This document shows positions 33,960 through 43,252 of a stretch of DNA of 64,000 nt, in pieces. How positions within the stretch are numbered: position 1 is the first letter of the stretch; each line of letters opens with the position of its first letter. The notes under the pieces were generated by a model. The model was not told the origin of the DNA and did not search any database. It saw only the letters and a program-made list of their open reading frames with translations. This DNA comes from Mesorhizobium amorphae (GTDB taxonomy: Bacteria > Pseudomonadota > Alphaproteobacteria > Rhizobiales > Rhizobiaceae). The translations under genes were made by a program, and so were the position numbers. The stretch lies in assembly GCF_014843845.1 (NCBI RefSeq), contig NZ_JHQS01000061.1, positions 186,001 to 250,000 on the forward strand, read 5' to 3'.

Positions 33960-34811
33960 CTATGCCGGTTGCGAGCTAAAATACCGGGAGGCGGCGTAGA
34001 GTTTGAAGGCACCGCTGATGCCGATCCAGCCGAAAAGCGCGAGCCAGCACAATGTCCCGGTCGCCGTCCAGTCGATCCGGTGCACCGCCGCGTCGGTGAT
34101 GACGAGGCCAAGGATGGCAAGCAGGCCAACCAGAAACTGCGCCAGGCCAAGCACCAGCAGTTCCTCACGCGGCGCGTTTCTCCAGACGAGATATGTACCA
34201 CCTGCACCGGCGAGGAAAATGGCGCTGTAGACCTGAGCGTGAAAGGCATCGATCGGCCATGGCCAGAAGCCACCGAATGTCAGGGGAAACAGCAACAGGC
34301 CGACGCCGTAGAGCCCGAGGATCGCCGATTCCACCGGCATGTAGGCGCGCCATGCGGGGTTTAAGGTCACGCCTTTTGCTGAAGGACGGACCCTGGCCCG
34401 CCACAGGAACAGCCCGGATACCGCGACCGAAGCAAGATAGACCAAAAACCACAGCCAGGGCGCTTTGCGCTCGAAGTTGAAATAGCCGAGATTGACGAAC
34501 GAAGCCACCGACACGATGACGGTGAAGATGAAGGCCATAACCAGCACGAGCCTGCCGGGCGACCAGCGATTCCAGACCAGCAGCGCGGCCATCACGGCCA
34601 TTTCGGCGGTGTAGAAGCCGCCGAGGAAGCGGGCATTGAACGGCGTGACGGCCCAAGGCCAGCGCGGTTTGACCAGCGCAGGGGCGAAAAACAGGCCGGC
34701 GCCGACGATCAGGACGATGATGACCGCCACCGAGAAAAGGCGCAGGGCCGCGGGAAATGGCGGGTTGCTGGATGTCGGCACGGGAGAAAGCCCCAAAGAC
34801 GAATGCCCCAT
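33960..34811 (-). CDS. Integral membrane protein of unknown function
   Basis: A 283-residue protein with about eight or nine predicted membrane helices, many aromatic residues in the loops (FNFERKAPWLWFLVYL, FGGFWPWPIDAFHA), and no enzyme motif I can name. The start is taken as ATG 34811 (MGHSSLGLSP); the frame is open to 34886 but the extra residues are basic and unlike a membrane-protein N-terminus. It lies 74 bases ahead of the GNAT gene on the same strand and may be part of that transcript. Confidence 0.7.
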   Translation of the reverse strand: MGHSSLGLSPVPTSSNPPFPAALRLFSVAVIIVLIVGAGLFFAPALVKPRWPWAVTPFNARFLGGFYTAEMAVMAALLVWNRWSPGRLVLVMAFIFTVIVSVASFVNLGYFNFERKAPWLWFLVYLASVAVSGLFLWRARVRPSAKGVTLNPAWRAYMPVESAILGLYGVGLLLFPLTFGGFWPWPIDAFHAQVYSAIFLAGAGGTYLVWRNAPREELLVLGLAQFLVGLLAILGLVITDAAVHRIDWTATGTLCWLALFGWIGISGAFKLYAASRYFSSQPA

Positions 34812-34983
34812 GGACCCATCATAGTGCCGCTTGCGGCTGGTGAAAATCCGCCGAATGGAAATTGAACTGTCACCAGGCTTATCCATTCGAATGGCCGTAC
34901 GGTCCGTTTCGAAGTAAGATGAAGCACTCGGACCAGACAGGTCCGGTCAACACGCCTCGGGGGCATTTTCCGGAGCCTGCACG

Positions 34984-36399
34984 ATGAACGAAGCTCAGGA
35001 TCTGTTCTCGCTTCTGCGGCAATCGACCGATGTCGATCCACAGGCAATCGACGCGATCAAGAGAACCATCGCGGAGGGCAAGGACCGCGAACTTTGCCGC
35101 ATCAATGCGCCAGCCTTCGCCAGCAAGCATGGCCTCGACGAGGAGCGCGCCATAAGCGCCTTTCTCCATGCTGCGCGGGTGGGCATCTTCGACATTTCCT
35201 GGAATGTTCTATGCCCCGGCTGTGGCGGCGTGCTCGACACCAACGCCACGCTGAAAACCCTGCAGAAGGACGAATACACCTGCGCGCTGTGCTCCGAGGG
35301 CTATCCGCCGACCCTCGACGAGATGGTCGAGGTGACATTCACCGTCAGTCCCCGCGTGCGCAGGATTGCCGCCCACAATCCACACGAACTGCCGTTGAAG
35401 GAATATTTCCGCCAAATCTACTGGGCGTCCGGCGTCGATCTGCCGGAAGAGGATTTCGCGAAAAAGATGGAAGCGTTCTCGCTGGAGGATATCGAGCTTG
35501 CGCCCGGTGAAAAGGCGGTTCTGCAGATACAGCTTCCGTCCGAATTCATCATCGTCTTCGAGCCGGTCACGCATTCAGCGCAGTTCATCGACGGCAAGGG
35601 CGAACCAACAAAGGAGCGCCGAAGCCTCTCTCTGGTCTTCGACCGCGACCATGTCCAGAACCAGACGCTGGAGATGCAACCCGGCCCGTTGCGCATTTCG
35701 CTGGAAAACAGGACCGACACCCGCGTGCTGCCGACGGTCTTCATCGCCGGCCAGGCATTGCATGATTTCCTGGGCAAACGCCGGCCGTTCCTGACCGCCA
35801 AGCGCCTGCTCACTAACCAGACGTTCCGCGATCTCTATCGCACGGATACGCTCGACATCAACCAGCGGCTGAAGATCACCAGCCTAACCTTCCTGTTCAC
35901 CGACCTGCGCGGATCGACCGCGCTTTACGAGCGGGTAGGCGATCTTTCAGCCTTCGATCTCGTGCGCGAGCATTTCCAGGTTCTGCACGAGATCGTCGCG
36001 GCGGAGGCAGGCGCGGTGGTGAAGACGATCGGTGATGCGGTGATGGCGACCTTCGCGACGCCTGATCGTGCGATTGCTGCGGCCCTCAGGATGCGCGATG
36101 CCATGCGTGCGCTCAATGACAAAAGCGGGCGCGAGGATCTGCTGCTCAAGATCGGAGTCCATGCCGGCCCCTGCATCGCCGTGTCCATGAACGAGCGACA
36201 GGACTATTTCGGCCAGACGGTCAACATTGCTTCGCGGGTCCAGAACCTTGCCAACGCACAGGCGATCTTCGCCACTCGTGCGGTGGTCGACGACAATCTC
36301 ACCGCCGATCTGTTGCATAGGAACGCGCTGACGCCCGTGCCCCACGAGGTCTCGCTGCGCGGCATAGAGCGGGAGATAGCAGTCTATACGATCCCCTGA
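34984..36399 (+). CDS. Class III adenylate cyclase with DUF5939-like N-terminal region
   Basis: A 471-residue cytoplasmic protein. The first 290 residues include a helical start and a four-cysteine zinc-ribbon (CPGCGG near 78 and CALCSEG near 98). The arrangement resembles the DUF5939 region found before bacterial cyclases. The cyclase domain covers about 300-470 with metal Asp residues in LFTDLRGST and TIGDAVMATF, the adenine-selecting Lys of VKTIGD, DYFGQTVN and NIASR. All catalytic positions are filled. GGAG eight bases before ATG 34984 supports the start. It is monocistronic. Confidence 0.88.
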   Translation: MNEAQDLFSLLRQSTDVDPQAIDAIKRTIAEGKDRELCRINAPAFASKHGLDEERAISAFLHAARVGIFDISWNVLCPGCGGVLDTNATLKTLQKDEYTCALCSEGYPPTLDEMVEVTFTVSPRVRRIAAHNPHELPLKEYFRQIYWASGVDLPEEDFAKKMEAFSLEDIELAPGEKAVLQIQLPSEFIIVFEPVTHSAQFIDGKGEPTKERRSLSLVFDRDHVQNQTLEMQPGPLRISLENRTDTRVLPTVFIAGQALHDFLGKRRPFLTAKRLLTNQTFRDLYRTDTLDINQRLKITSLTFLFTDLRGSTALYERVGDLSAFDLVREHFQVLHEIVAAEAGAVVKTIGDAVMATFATPDRAIAAALRMRDAMRALNDKSGREDLLLKIGVHAGPCIAVSMNERQDYFGQTVNIASRVQNLANAQAIFATRAVVDDNLTADLLHRNALTPVPHEVSLRGIEREIAVYTIP

Positions 36400-36436
36400 C
36401 GATTTGGCCCGTGAAGATTGCGGTCGTCTCGGCCGC

Positions 36437-36916
36437 TCACACGCGCCTGGAGATAAAATAACGATCGGCAGGCACCGAAGGCGGCGGCGTGAGGCGTTGC
36501 AACAGCGGGTGATCGAGCGGCGTGCCGCTGACCGCGATGCCGCCGACGCGAAGCAGGCGCGCGATCAGATCGGGAAGCCAGGTAGAGGTCACTGCATCGC
36601 GATCTTCATAGCCGGTGCCGATGTCGGCATGAACAAGGACGGCGTCGATGCCAATGAACCTCTCCGCCGTCTCGCGTATTTCGCCGAGCACGAGGTTCTC
36701 AGCTTCGGGAATTGAGCTGGTGTGTGCGCCAAGTGCGCGGTCGAACACCACGATCCGGCGTCCGGGCAGGCGCTCGCGCAGATGGTGAAAGGTCCGGCCA
36801 TTGCCGAGGCCGAGCTCGAGCACGGGGCCCTCGATCTTCGCCACCTCGGCGCAGACTTGATCGAGAATGTCGCGCTGTGCGGTCATCCTGCTGATGAAAT
36901 TCTCGAGGCGAGTCAT
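36437..36916 (-). CDS. Small class I SAM-dependent methyltransferase
   Basis: A 159-residue protein starting MTRLENFISRMTAQRDILD and carrying the SAM-binding motif VLELGLGNGRTFHHL near residue 34. Next is VVFDRALGAH, the acidic end of strand 2. This resembles a compact family of rhizobial methyltransferases (Methyltransf_17 type). The start at 36916 removes an implausible 47-residue extension. No partner gene is evident: it is convergent with the DUF5939 cyclase and next to the end of an ABC operon. The substrate is unknown. Confidence 0.78.
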   Translation of the reverse strand: MTRLENFISRMTAQRDILDQVCAEVAKIEGPVLELGLGNGRTFHHLRERLPGRRIVVFDRALGAHTSSIPEAENLVLGEIRETAERFIGIDAVLVHADIGTGYEDRDAVTSTWLPDLIARLLRVGGIAVSGTPLDHPLLQRLTPPPSVPADRYFISRRV

Positions 36917-37126
36917 ATGCGTTTGTGTGTCCTGAACCAGCTCAAGAGATCGGCAATGCTCGCGACCAGAACGGTTCACGGGTGAAACCGAGGGCGACGT
37001 GTTTAACCCCGATCGCGTCTCGCCACATATAGAGGCGAACGATGAACGCTGCAACAATCGAACAGGCTGCCGACAGGGATCATACCGGATGGAGTCGGCT
37101 GCCCGGCGCGCGGCGCAATAGCGATC

Positions 37127-38308
37127 TCACTTGTAGGGGTCTGCGGCGTCCCGCAAGCCGTCGCCGAGGAAGTTGAACGCCATGATGACGAGAATGACGG
37201 GAAGCATCGGCAAAAGCAGCCATGGATAGAACGCGATCACGCTGACGCTGCGCGCCTCGGTGAGCAGGATGCCCCAGCTGGTTATTGGCGCCCTCAGGCC
37301 GAGCCCGAGGAAGCTCAGCGCGGTCTCGCCCAGGATCATGCCGGGTATGGAGATCGTCGCCGTCGCGATCAGATGCGACATGAAGCCGGGAATGAGGTGC
37401 CGCCCGATGATGCGGCTGCTCCTGGCGCCCATCAATTGCGCGGCCAGAACGTAGTCCTCCTCGCGCAAGGCCAGAAGCTTTGAGCGCACGGCCCGCGCCA
37501 GTCCGGTCCAGTCGAGTAGCCCGAGGATGACGGTGATGCCGAAATAGATCAGGATCGGACTCCAGGTTATCGGCATGATCGCCGCCAGAGCCAGCCATAG
37601 CGGAATGCTGGGAATCGATTGCAGAACTTCGATTATCCGTTGAACGATGAGGTCGAAGATACCGCCGTGGTAACCGGCCAGTCCGCCGATGACGATGCCG
37701 AGCAGGAAGCTGAAACTGATGCCGACGAGGCCGATCGTCAGTGAAATGCGTGCGCCATAGATGATGCGCGAGAGCACATCGCGCCCCAACCTGTCGGTGC
37801 CGGCCAGAAAGAGCTGGCCGTTTTCGGCAGGGCAGACAAAATGCCTGTCACCTTCGATCAGGCCCCAGAATCGGTAGCTGTCGCCCTTGCAGAAGAAACG
37901 GAGCCGCTGAACGTCATCCTTGTTCTCGATGTAGTTTCGCTTGAGCGTGTCCATGTCCAGCTTCATCTGGCGGCCATAGACGAACGGCCCGACGAATTGG
38001 CCGTCGTGGAACAGGTGCACCCGCTGCGGCGGCGAATAGATGTAGTCCATGTTGCGCGTGTGCAGATTGTAGGGCGCCAGGAACTCGCAGATCAGTATCC
38101 CGAAATAAAGCACCGCCAGGAACATCCCCGATACAAGGGCAAGCCGGTGCTTGCAGAATTTCCACCACATCAGCCGCAACTGCGACGCCTGGAAGACCTT
38201 CGACTGCTCCGGCGTCATCGATTCGACCGACTGCAGGTCGAAGGGCGCGCTGGAAATGTAGTGTTGCAGTGGAGCACCCGGAGCGGGCAGCGGCGAATCC
38301 GTCTTCAT
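37127..38308 (-). CDS. Peptide-type ABC transporter permease (OppC/DppC/YejE class)
   Basis: A 393-residue inner-membrane permease. One helix near residue 60 precedes a periplasmic insert of about 100 residues (including NYIENKDDVQRLRFF), as in YejE-like permeases. Then follow GTDRLGRDVLSRIIYGARIS, the core helices and the cytoplasmic EAA-type loop (AAQLMGARSSRIIGRHLIPG). Its ATG overlaps the stop of the upstream permease (ATGA). It is the last gene of the importer operon that starts at 43096. Confidence 0.92.
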   Translation of the reverse strand: MKTDSPLPAPGAPLQHYISSAPFDLQSVESMTPEQSKVFQASQLRLMWWKFCKHRLALVSGMFLAVLYFGILICEFLAPYNLHTRNMDYIYSPPQRVHLFHDGQFVGPFVYGRQMKLDMDTLKRNYIENKDDVQRLRFFCKGDSYRFWGLIEGDRHFVCPAENGQLFLAGTDRLGRDVLSRIIYGARISLTIGLVGISFSFLLGIVIGGLAGYHGGIFDLIVQRIIEVLQSIPSIPLWLALAAIMPITWSPILIYFGITVILGLLDWTGLARAVRSKLLALREEDYVLAAQLMGARSSRIIGRHLIPGFMSHLIATATISIPGMILGETALSFLGLGLRAPITSWGILLTEARSVSVIAFYPWLLLPMLPVILVIMAFNFLGDGLRDAADPYK

Positions 38309-39303
38309 TTGGTGCTACCGCCCTGCAAACGAATTCGTGGATCAAGCAGCGCCAGCGCCAGGTCGGAAATCAGGACACCGATGACCGTCAGGAAGGCGAG
38401 GAACATCAGGAACGACCCTGCCAGATACATGTCCTGGCTTTGCAGCGCCTTGATCAGCATCGGCCCGGTCGTTTCCAAAGACAGCACGATCGCCGTGATT
38501 TCGGCGCCTGAGATGATGGCCGGCAGGATAGAACCGATGTCGGAAATGAAGAAATTGAGCGCCATGCGCAGCGGATATTTGACCAGCGCCCTGAAGGGAT
38601 GAAGGCCTTTGGCGCGCGCGGTCACGACATATTGCTTGTGCAGCTCATCGAGCAGATTGGCGCGCAGCCGCCGGATCATGCTTGCCGTGCCGCCGGTGCC
38701 GATGATCAAGACCGGGATCCAGAGATGGGCGAGGATCGACTTCGCCTTGGCCCAGCTCATCGGCTCGGCGAGATATTGCTGGTCCATGAGATGGCCGATG
38801 GACGTGCCGAACCAGATGTTGGCGAAATACATCAGGATCAGCGCCAGCATGAAGTTCGGAATGGCAAGGCCGAGAAGGCCTAAGAAAGTCAGGCCGTAGT
38901 CGCCCCAGCTGTATTGGCGCGTTGCGGAGTATATGCCGATCGGAAAGGCGATGAGCCATGTGAAGATGATCGTGACGAAGGAAACCAGCACGGTCAGCCA
39001 CATCCGGTCCCCGACGACGTCGCGAACCGGCAGCTCATATTCGAAGGAATAGCCGAAATCGCCACGCAGCATCCCGCCGACCCAGTAGAAGTAGCGAATG
39101 ATCGGCGGCTTGTCGAAACCATACTCCTTGCGCATCATCTCGATGCGATCGGAATCCACCCCTTCGCCCTGAGCCCGAAGCTCGGCGACATAGCTGTCGA
39201 AATAGTCGCCTGGGGGAAGTTCGATGATGGTGAACACCAGCGCCGATATGACCAGCAGCGTTGGAACCATCACAGTGATGCGCCAGACAATATATCGAAG
39301 CAC
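38305..39303 (-). CDS. Peptide-type ABC transporter permease (OppB/DppB/YejB class)
   Basis: A 332-residue permease with six helices. The N-terminus MLRYIVWRITVMVPTLLVIS and the loop VVTARAKGLHPFRALVKYPLR are typical of OppB-type proteins. The start is GTG 39303, with GGAG ten bases upstream and a 2-base gap to the binding-protein stop. It overlaps the next permease by 4 bases, so the two subunits are translationally coupled. Confidence 0.92.
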   Translation of the reverse strand: MLRYIVWRITVMVPTLLVISALVFTIIELPPGDYFDSYVAELRAQGEGVDSDRIEMMRKEYGFDKPPIIRYFYWVGGMLRGDFGYSFEYELPVRDVVGDRMWLTVLVSFVTIIFTWLIAFPIGIYSATRQYSWGDYGLTFLGLLGLAIPNFMLALILMYFANIWFGTSIGHLMDQQYLAEPMSWAKAKSILAHLWIPVLIIGTGGTASMIRRLRANLLDELHKQYVVTARAKGLHPFRALVKYPLRMALNFFISDIGSILPAIISGAEITAIVLSLETTGPMLIKALQSQDMYLAGSFLMFLAFLTVIGVLISDLALALLDPRIRLQGGSTK

Positions 39304-39305
39304 GC

Positions 39306-41204
39306 TCAGGAGTCTCCAAGCCAGAATGTATCCGGCATGTAGACACCGAAATAAGCAGTCGGGTCGAAGCCGTAGAGTGCCTTGTCAGGCAGATTGCGCA
39401 GCCGCGAGGACGCCAGAACCGGCTGATGCGTTCCGTTCACCGTGCCGATCGAAAACACCTGATCGGTGTAGATCGACAGCATCGAATTCCAGATTTCGGC
39501 GCGCTCCGTGGCTTCGGTCGATGCGTTCCAGCGCTTGAGCAAGGCCATCAGCTCGACCACTTCGGGAAGGTCGGGCGCCTCACCCATCTTGCCATGCGAC
39601 AAGTAGTGAGCACCCCAGAGCGGCCATTGCAACTGGTCGTCGATGGTGGGGGCCAGCTGGCTCGGGTTCATGTCGGCGGTCGGCACGCCATTGTCGATGC
39701 CCGACCACATCGACATCATGATCTGGCCGCCAAGCGCGCGGCTGCGGAAGATGTCGCGCTGCGAAGTCCGGATGAACAGGGCGATGCCGATCTTGCGCCA
39801 GTGATCGGTGATGAGTTCGAGCGCGTCGGTTTCCAGCGTGCTTTCGCCGGCCGTTTCCACGATGATCTGCGCCGGGCGTCCATCGGCAAGTATCCGCAGG
39901 TCGTCATCGTCACGCGCCTGGAGCCCGACCTCGTCGAGCAGGGCATTGGCCTGGTCGGGATCATGGGCGACCCAGGCTTTCGCGAATTCCGGCCGGTAGA
40001 GCGGGCTCTCCGGCAGGACCGTATCGGCACTTTCCTGCGCCAATCCGTAGAACACAGCCATATTGATCTCGCGCCTGTCCACAGCGAGCGAAAGTGCGCG
40101 GCGCACGCGCACGTCACGCAAAAGGCCACGCCACACCTGGTCGGCACAATTCAGATTGGGCAGCAGCGCCAGCCGCGAACCCTGGGTGCGTTTCCACAGA
40201 TGCATCTTCACCGGGTAGCGCTTCTCCGCATCCTTCAGGAAGGCGTAGTCGGCGAAGTCAATTCCCATGCCTTGCAGGTCGCTCTCGCCGGCACCGGTCT
40301 TGGCGGAAATGATCGCCGACGAGCTGACATTCATGATAATCCGGTCAACATAGGGCAGTTGCCGGCCATTCTCGTCTATTCGATGAAAGAACGGGTTGCG
40401 CTCGAAGACGAACTGCTCGGCCGGCGGCTTGGTCCGGTTCTGCCAGGGATCGAGCGTCGGCAGATCCGGGTTCTCCGGGCGATACTGCCGCGACATGCGG
40501 ATATGCAGGAGCGTCCATTTCTTGGCCCGGTTCTCCTTCATCAGGCCGGCGAGCCGGAATGCATCCTGGTATTTCTTGTGGAACTGCTTGAGATAGGCGG
40601 CCGGCAGAACAAGCGATAGCGGCGAAGCAGCAGCGAGCTTGGGCAGGAAGTCGGGATTGGGCGCATCCCAGCTATAGCGGACCGTCAACGGATCGACGAT
40701 CTCGAAACGTGGCGGCTTGCCGTCCGCCAGCAGGGCCGGGGCGAGCCCGCCTTGCGAAAGCTCATCGTTCAGCCAGACGTCTTCCCAGCAATAGCGAAAA
40801 TCCTCCGGCGTCAGCAGGCTGCCGTCAGACCATTTATGCCCTTCCCGTATCTTGAAAGTGAAGACGCGATCATCCGCTACGTCGTAACTCTCGAGAATGT
40901 CGGGCTGCATGTTGAGCTTTTCGTCATAGCCGACCAGGCGAGAATACCCGTAGATCGTCATCATCCGGATATCTTTCTGGCTACCGATGATCGTTCGCAG
41001 CGTGCCGCCATACTGGCCGGGCTGCCGGCTCATCGCAGCGAGATTCAACGCGCGCGGGCTCTTGGGCAGGCGGTCAGTGAGTGCCGGTAGCGCCTTGGCC
41101 TTCAGCTGCGGCTGAAGAAATTCCGGCTCCAGATCGTCGGCGCGCAACGTACCCGGCAGAAATGTCGAAGCCATGAGGCCAAGGACGGTGCGCCGGCTGA
41201 TCAA
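39306..41204 (-). CDS. Peptide-type ABC transporter substrate-binding protein (family 5), Tat-exported
   Basis: A 632-residue family 5 binding protein with a twin-arginine signal near the N-terminus (SRRTVLGLMASTFLPG). Motifs include YDVADDRVFTFKIREGHKWSDG and the usual long C-terminal domain. The only start that fits is TTG 41204: it gives the Tat signal at residue 3 and overlaps the upstream ATPase stop as TTGA. The frame is open to 41480, but that stretch lies inside the ATPase gene. The large size and operon partners suggest oligopeptides or a similar bulky ligand. Confidence 0.88.
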   Translation of the reverse strand: MISRRTVLGLMASTFLPGTLRADDLEPEFLQPQLKAKALPALTDRLPKSPRALNLAAMSRQPGQYGGTLRTIIGSQKDIRMMTIYGYSRLVGYDEKLNMQPDILESYDVADDRVFTFKIREGHKWSDGSLLTPEDFRYCWEDVWLNDELSQGGLAPALLADGKPPRFEIVDPLTVRYSWDAPNPDFLPKLAAASPLSLVLPAAYLKQFHKKYQDAFRLAGLMKENRAKKWTLLHIRMSRQYRPENPDLPTLDPWQNRTKPPAEQFVFERNPFFHRIDENGRQLPYVDRIIMNVSSSAIISAKTGAGESDLQGMGIDFADYAFLKDAEKRYPVKMHLWKRTQGSRLALLPNLNCADQVWRGLLRDVRVRRALSLAVDRREINMAVFYGLAQESADTVLPESPLYRPEFAKAWVAHDPDQANALLDEVGLQARDDDDLRILADGRPAQIIVETAGESTLETDALELITDHWRKIGIALFIRTSQRDIFRSRALGGQIMMSMWSGIDNGVPTADMNPSQLAPTIDDQLQWPLWGAHYLSHGKMGEAPDLPEVVELMALLKRWNASTEATERAEIWNSMLSIYTDQVFSIGTVNGTHQPVLASSRLRNLPDKALYGFDPTAYFGVYMPDTFWLGDS

Positions 41205-43096
41205 TGGCGTAGCTCGCTGACATCGGCCGAACGTCGGGCCAGCACGAGGTGGCCGCCGCCAAGATCGAGCGGCGACAGCATATCCTCGTCGCTCTCGTCG
41301 CGGAATTGCGGTCCCCATGCGCTGGTGTCGGAAGCGCCGCTGAGTTTCAGCGTCTTGAAATCCATCGGCCTGTCGAGATCGGGGAAAGGTACCGAGGCGA
41401 CGAGTGAGCGCGTGTAGGGGTGGATCGGTTTCCTGAGCAGAATTTCGCGCGGCGCAAGCTCGACGATACGCCCGCCGCACATCACCGCGATGCGGTCTGC
41501 CATGTAGTCCACCACCGCCAAATTGTGGGATATGAACAGATAGGTCAGGCCCAGTTCCTTTTGCAGGTCCTTCAGAAGGTTCAGGATCTGCGCCTGGACA
41601 GAGACATCGAGCGCCGAAACCGGCTCGTCGCAGATCAGGAGTTCAGGCCCCAGCGCCAACGCACGCGCGATGCCGATACGCTGACGCTGCCCGCCGGAGA
41701 AACTGTGCGGATAACGCTTGATGAAGCGCGGATCGAGCCCGATAGCCTGCATCAGGCTCTTGACCGTGGCGAGTCGGGACGCGGCATTGCCACGTTGATG
41801 GATTTCCAGCGGCTCGCCCAAGATGTTCTCTACCGTCATGCGAGGTGAAAGCGACGAAACCGGATCCTGGAAGACCATCTGGATTTTCGCGCGCAGCATG
41901 CGCAGGGCTTCTCCCTCGGCTTCCAGGACGTCTATCGGTGCATCGCGGCCGTTGAAGATCACAGAGCCGCCGCTAGGGGTGACAGCCCGCATGAGGATCT
42001 TGCTGACGGTGGTTTTACCGCAGCCGCTTTCGCCGACCAGACCCAGGCACTCACCCCGCCTGATATCGAAGCTCACGCCGTCCACGGCGCGAACAGAGGT
42101 TTGATGACCCCCGCCGAACCATCCGGACTTGCGAGTGGTGAAGGTCTTTTTCAGATCTCTGACCGACAACAGGATGTCGTCCGGCCCCTTCGATGCCGGC
42201 GCCGTCTGCTTGCCGAGCAGGTTCTCGACATTCACCGGCACCTCGCGGAGCGCCTTTAGCCTTTCGCCAGGCTTCAGGTCGAAATGCGGAACGGCTGCCA
42301 TCAGGCCCTTCAGGTAAGGGTGACCCGGCCGGCGGAATATCGCTTCGACAGGCCCCGCTTCCATGATCTCGCCATGGTAGATGACCACCACCTCGTCAGC
42401 GACATTCGCGACCACGCCGAGGTCGTGCGTGATCAGCAGCATCGCCATGTTCAGCTTGGTCTGAAGCCCGCGCAGCAATTGCAGGATTTGCGCCTGGATG
42501 GTGACGTCCAACGCCGTCGTCGGCTCGTCGGCGATCAACAAAGCCGGCCGGCAGATAAGCGCCATGGCGATCATGGCGCGTTGACGCAATCCTCCCGAAA
42601 GTTCAAAGGGGTACATGTCATAGGCGCGCTTGGGATTGGGAAAGCCGACAAGGCCGAGCATTTCCTCGGTCCGCGCCTTGCGCTCCGCCCGAGCCATGGG
42701 CGCATGAATCTGCAGGGATTCACTGACCTGGTTGCCGATCGTGTGCAGTGGCGACAGCGATGTCATCGGCTCCTGAAAGATCTTGCCGATGCGGCTGCCT
42801 CTCAATGCCCGGATTTCGGGTCCGTCACGCGGCATCTGCAGGATATCCTGCGTCGTGCCGGGCTTTTCAGGATCGGAAAACAGGATACGGCCGCGAACAT
42901 GGGCTGTCTTCGGCAAAATGCCCATCACTGCCTGGCTGAGAACCGATTTTCCGGAACCGGACTCGCCCACAAGCGCAGTAACCTTGCCGGGCAGGACGCG
43001 AAGATTTGCCCGCCTGACGGCATGCAACGGTCCCCCGATAATGGCAAAAGAGATGCCAACATCCTCGATCCGCAGCAGATCAACGCCCGCATTCAT
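41201..43096 (-). CDS. Fused dual ATP-binding protein of a peptide-type ABC transporter (DppDF/YejF class)
   Basis: A 631-residue protein with two complete ATPase domains. The first has Walker A GESGSGKSV, signature LSGGLRQRAMIA and Walker B LLIADEPTTALD. The second, from about 315, has GESGCGKTT, FSGGQRQRIGIA and LLICDEPVSALD. Both carry the OppD/F-type C-terminal extension with GHPYLKGL and IHPYTRSL. It is the first gene of the operon ATPase, binding protein, permease, permease. An ATP-binding gene in the first position is unusual for this class but the overlaps show a single transcription unit. Confidence 0.93.
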   Translation of the reverse strand: MNAGVDLLRIEDVGISFAIIGGPLHAVRRANLRVLPGKVTALVGESGSGKSVLSQAVMGILPKTAHVRGRILFSDPEKPGTTQDILQMPRDGPEIRALRGSRIGKIFQEPMTSLSPLHTIGNQVSESLQIHAPMARAERKARTEEMLGLVGFPNPKRAYDMYPFELSGGLRQRAMIAMALICRPALLIADEPTTALDVTIQAQILQLLRGLQTKLNMAMLLITHDLGVVANVADEVVVIYHGEIMEAGPVEAIFRRPGHPYLKGLMAAVPHFDLKPGERLKALREVPVNVENLLGKQTAPASKGPDDILLSVRDLKKTFTTRKSGWFGGGHQTSVRAVDGVSFDIRRGECLGLVGESGCGKTTVSKILMRAVTPSGGSVIFNGRDAPIDVLEAEGEALRMLRAKIQMVFQDPVSSLSPRMTVENILGEPLEIHQRGNAASRLATVKSLMQAIGLDPRFIKRYPHSFSGGQRQRIGIARALALGPELLICDEPVSALDVSVQAQILNLLKDLQKELGLTYLFISHNLAVVDYMADRIAVMCGGRIVELAPREILLRKPIHPYTRSLVASVPFPDLDRPMDFKTLKLSGASDTSAWGPQFRDESDEDMLSPLDLGGGHLVLARRSADVSELRH

Positions 43097-43252
43097 TTCT
43101 CACACCAGCCCACTCTGGCGGCCTGCCGGCCGGCAAGCCCAGAAGCGAGACTAGCGCATTGCCGGCCTAGAGCAACTTGGATTCGAAACGAGTTCCCCGG
43201 CGGAACCGGCGACCGGACTGCATACCAAGGCGTTCGGATCAGATCGTGGCAG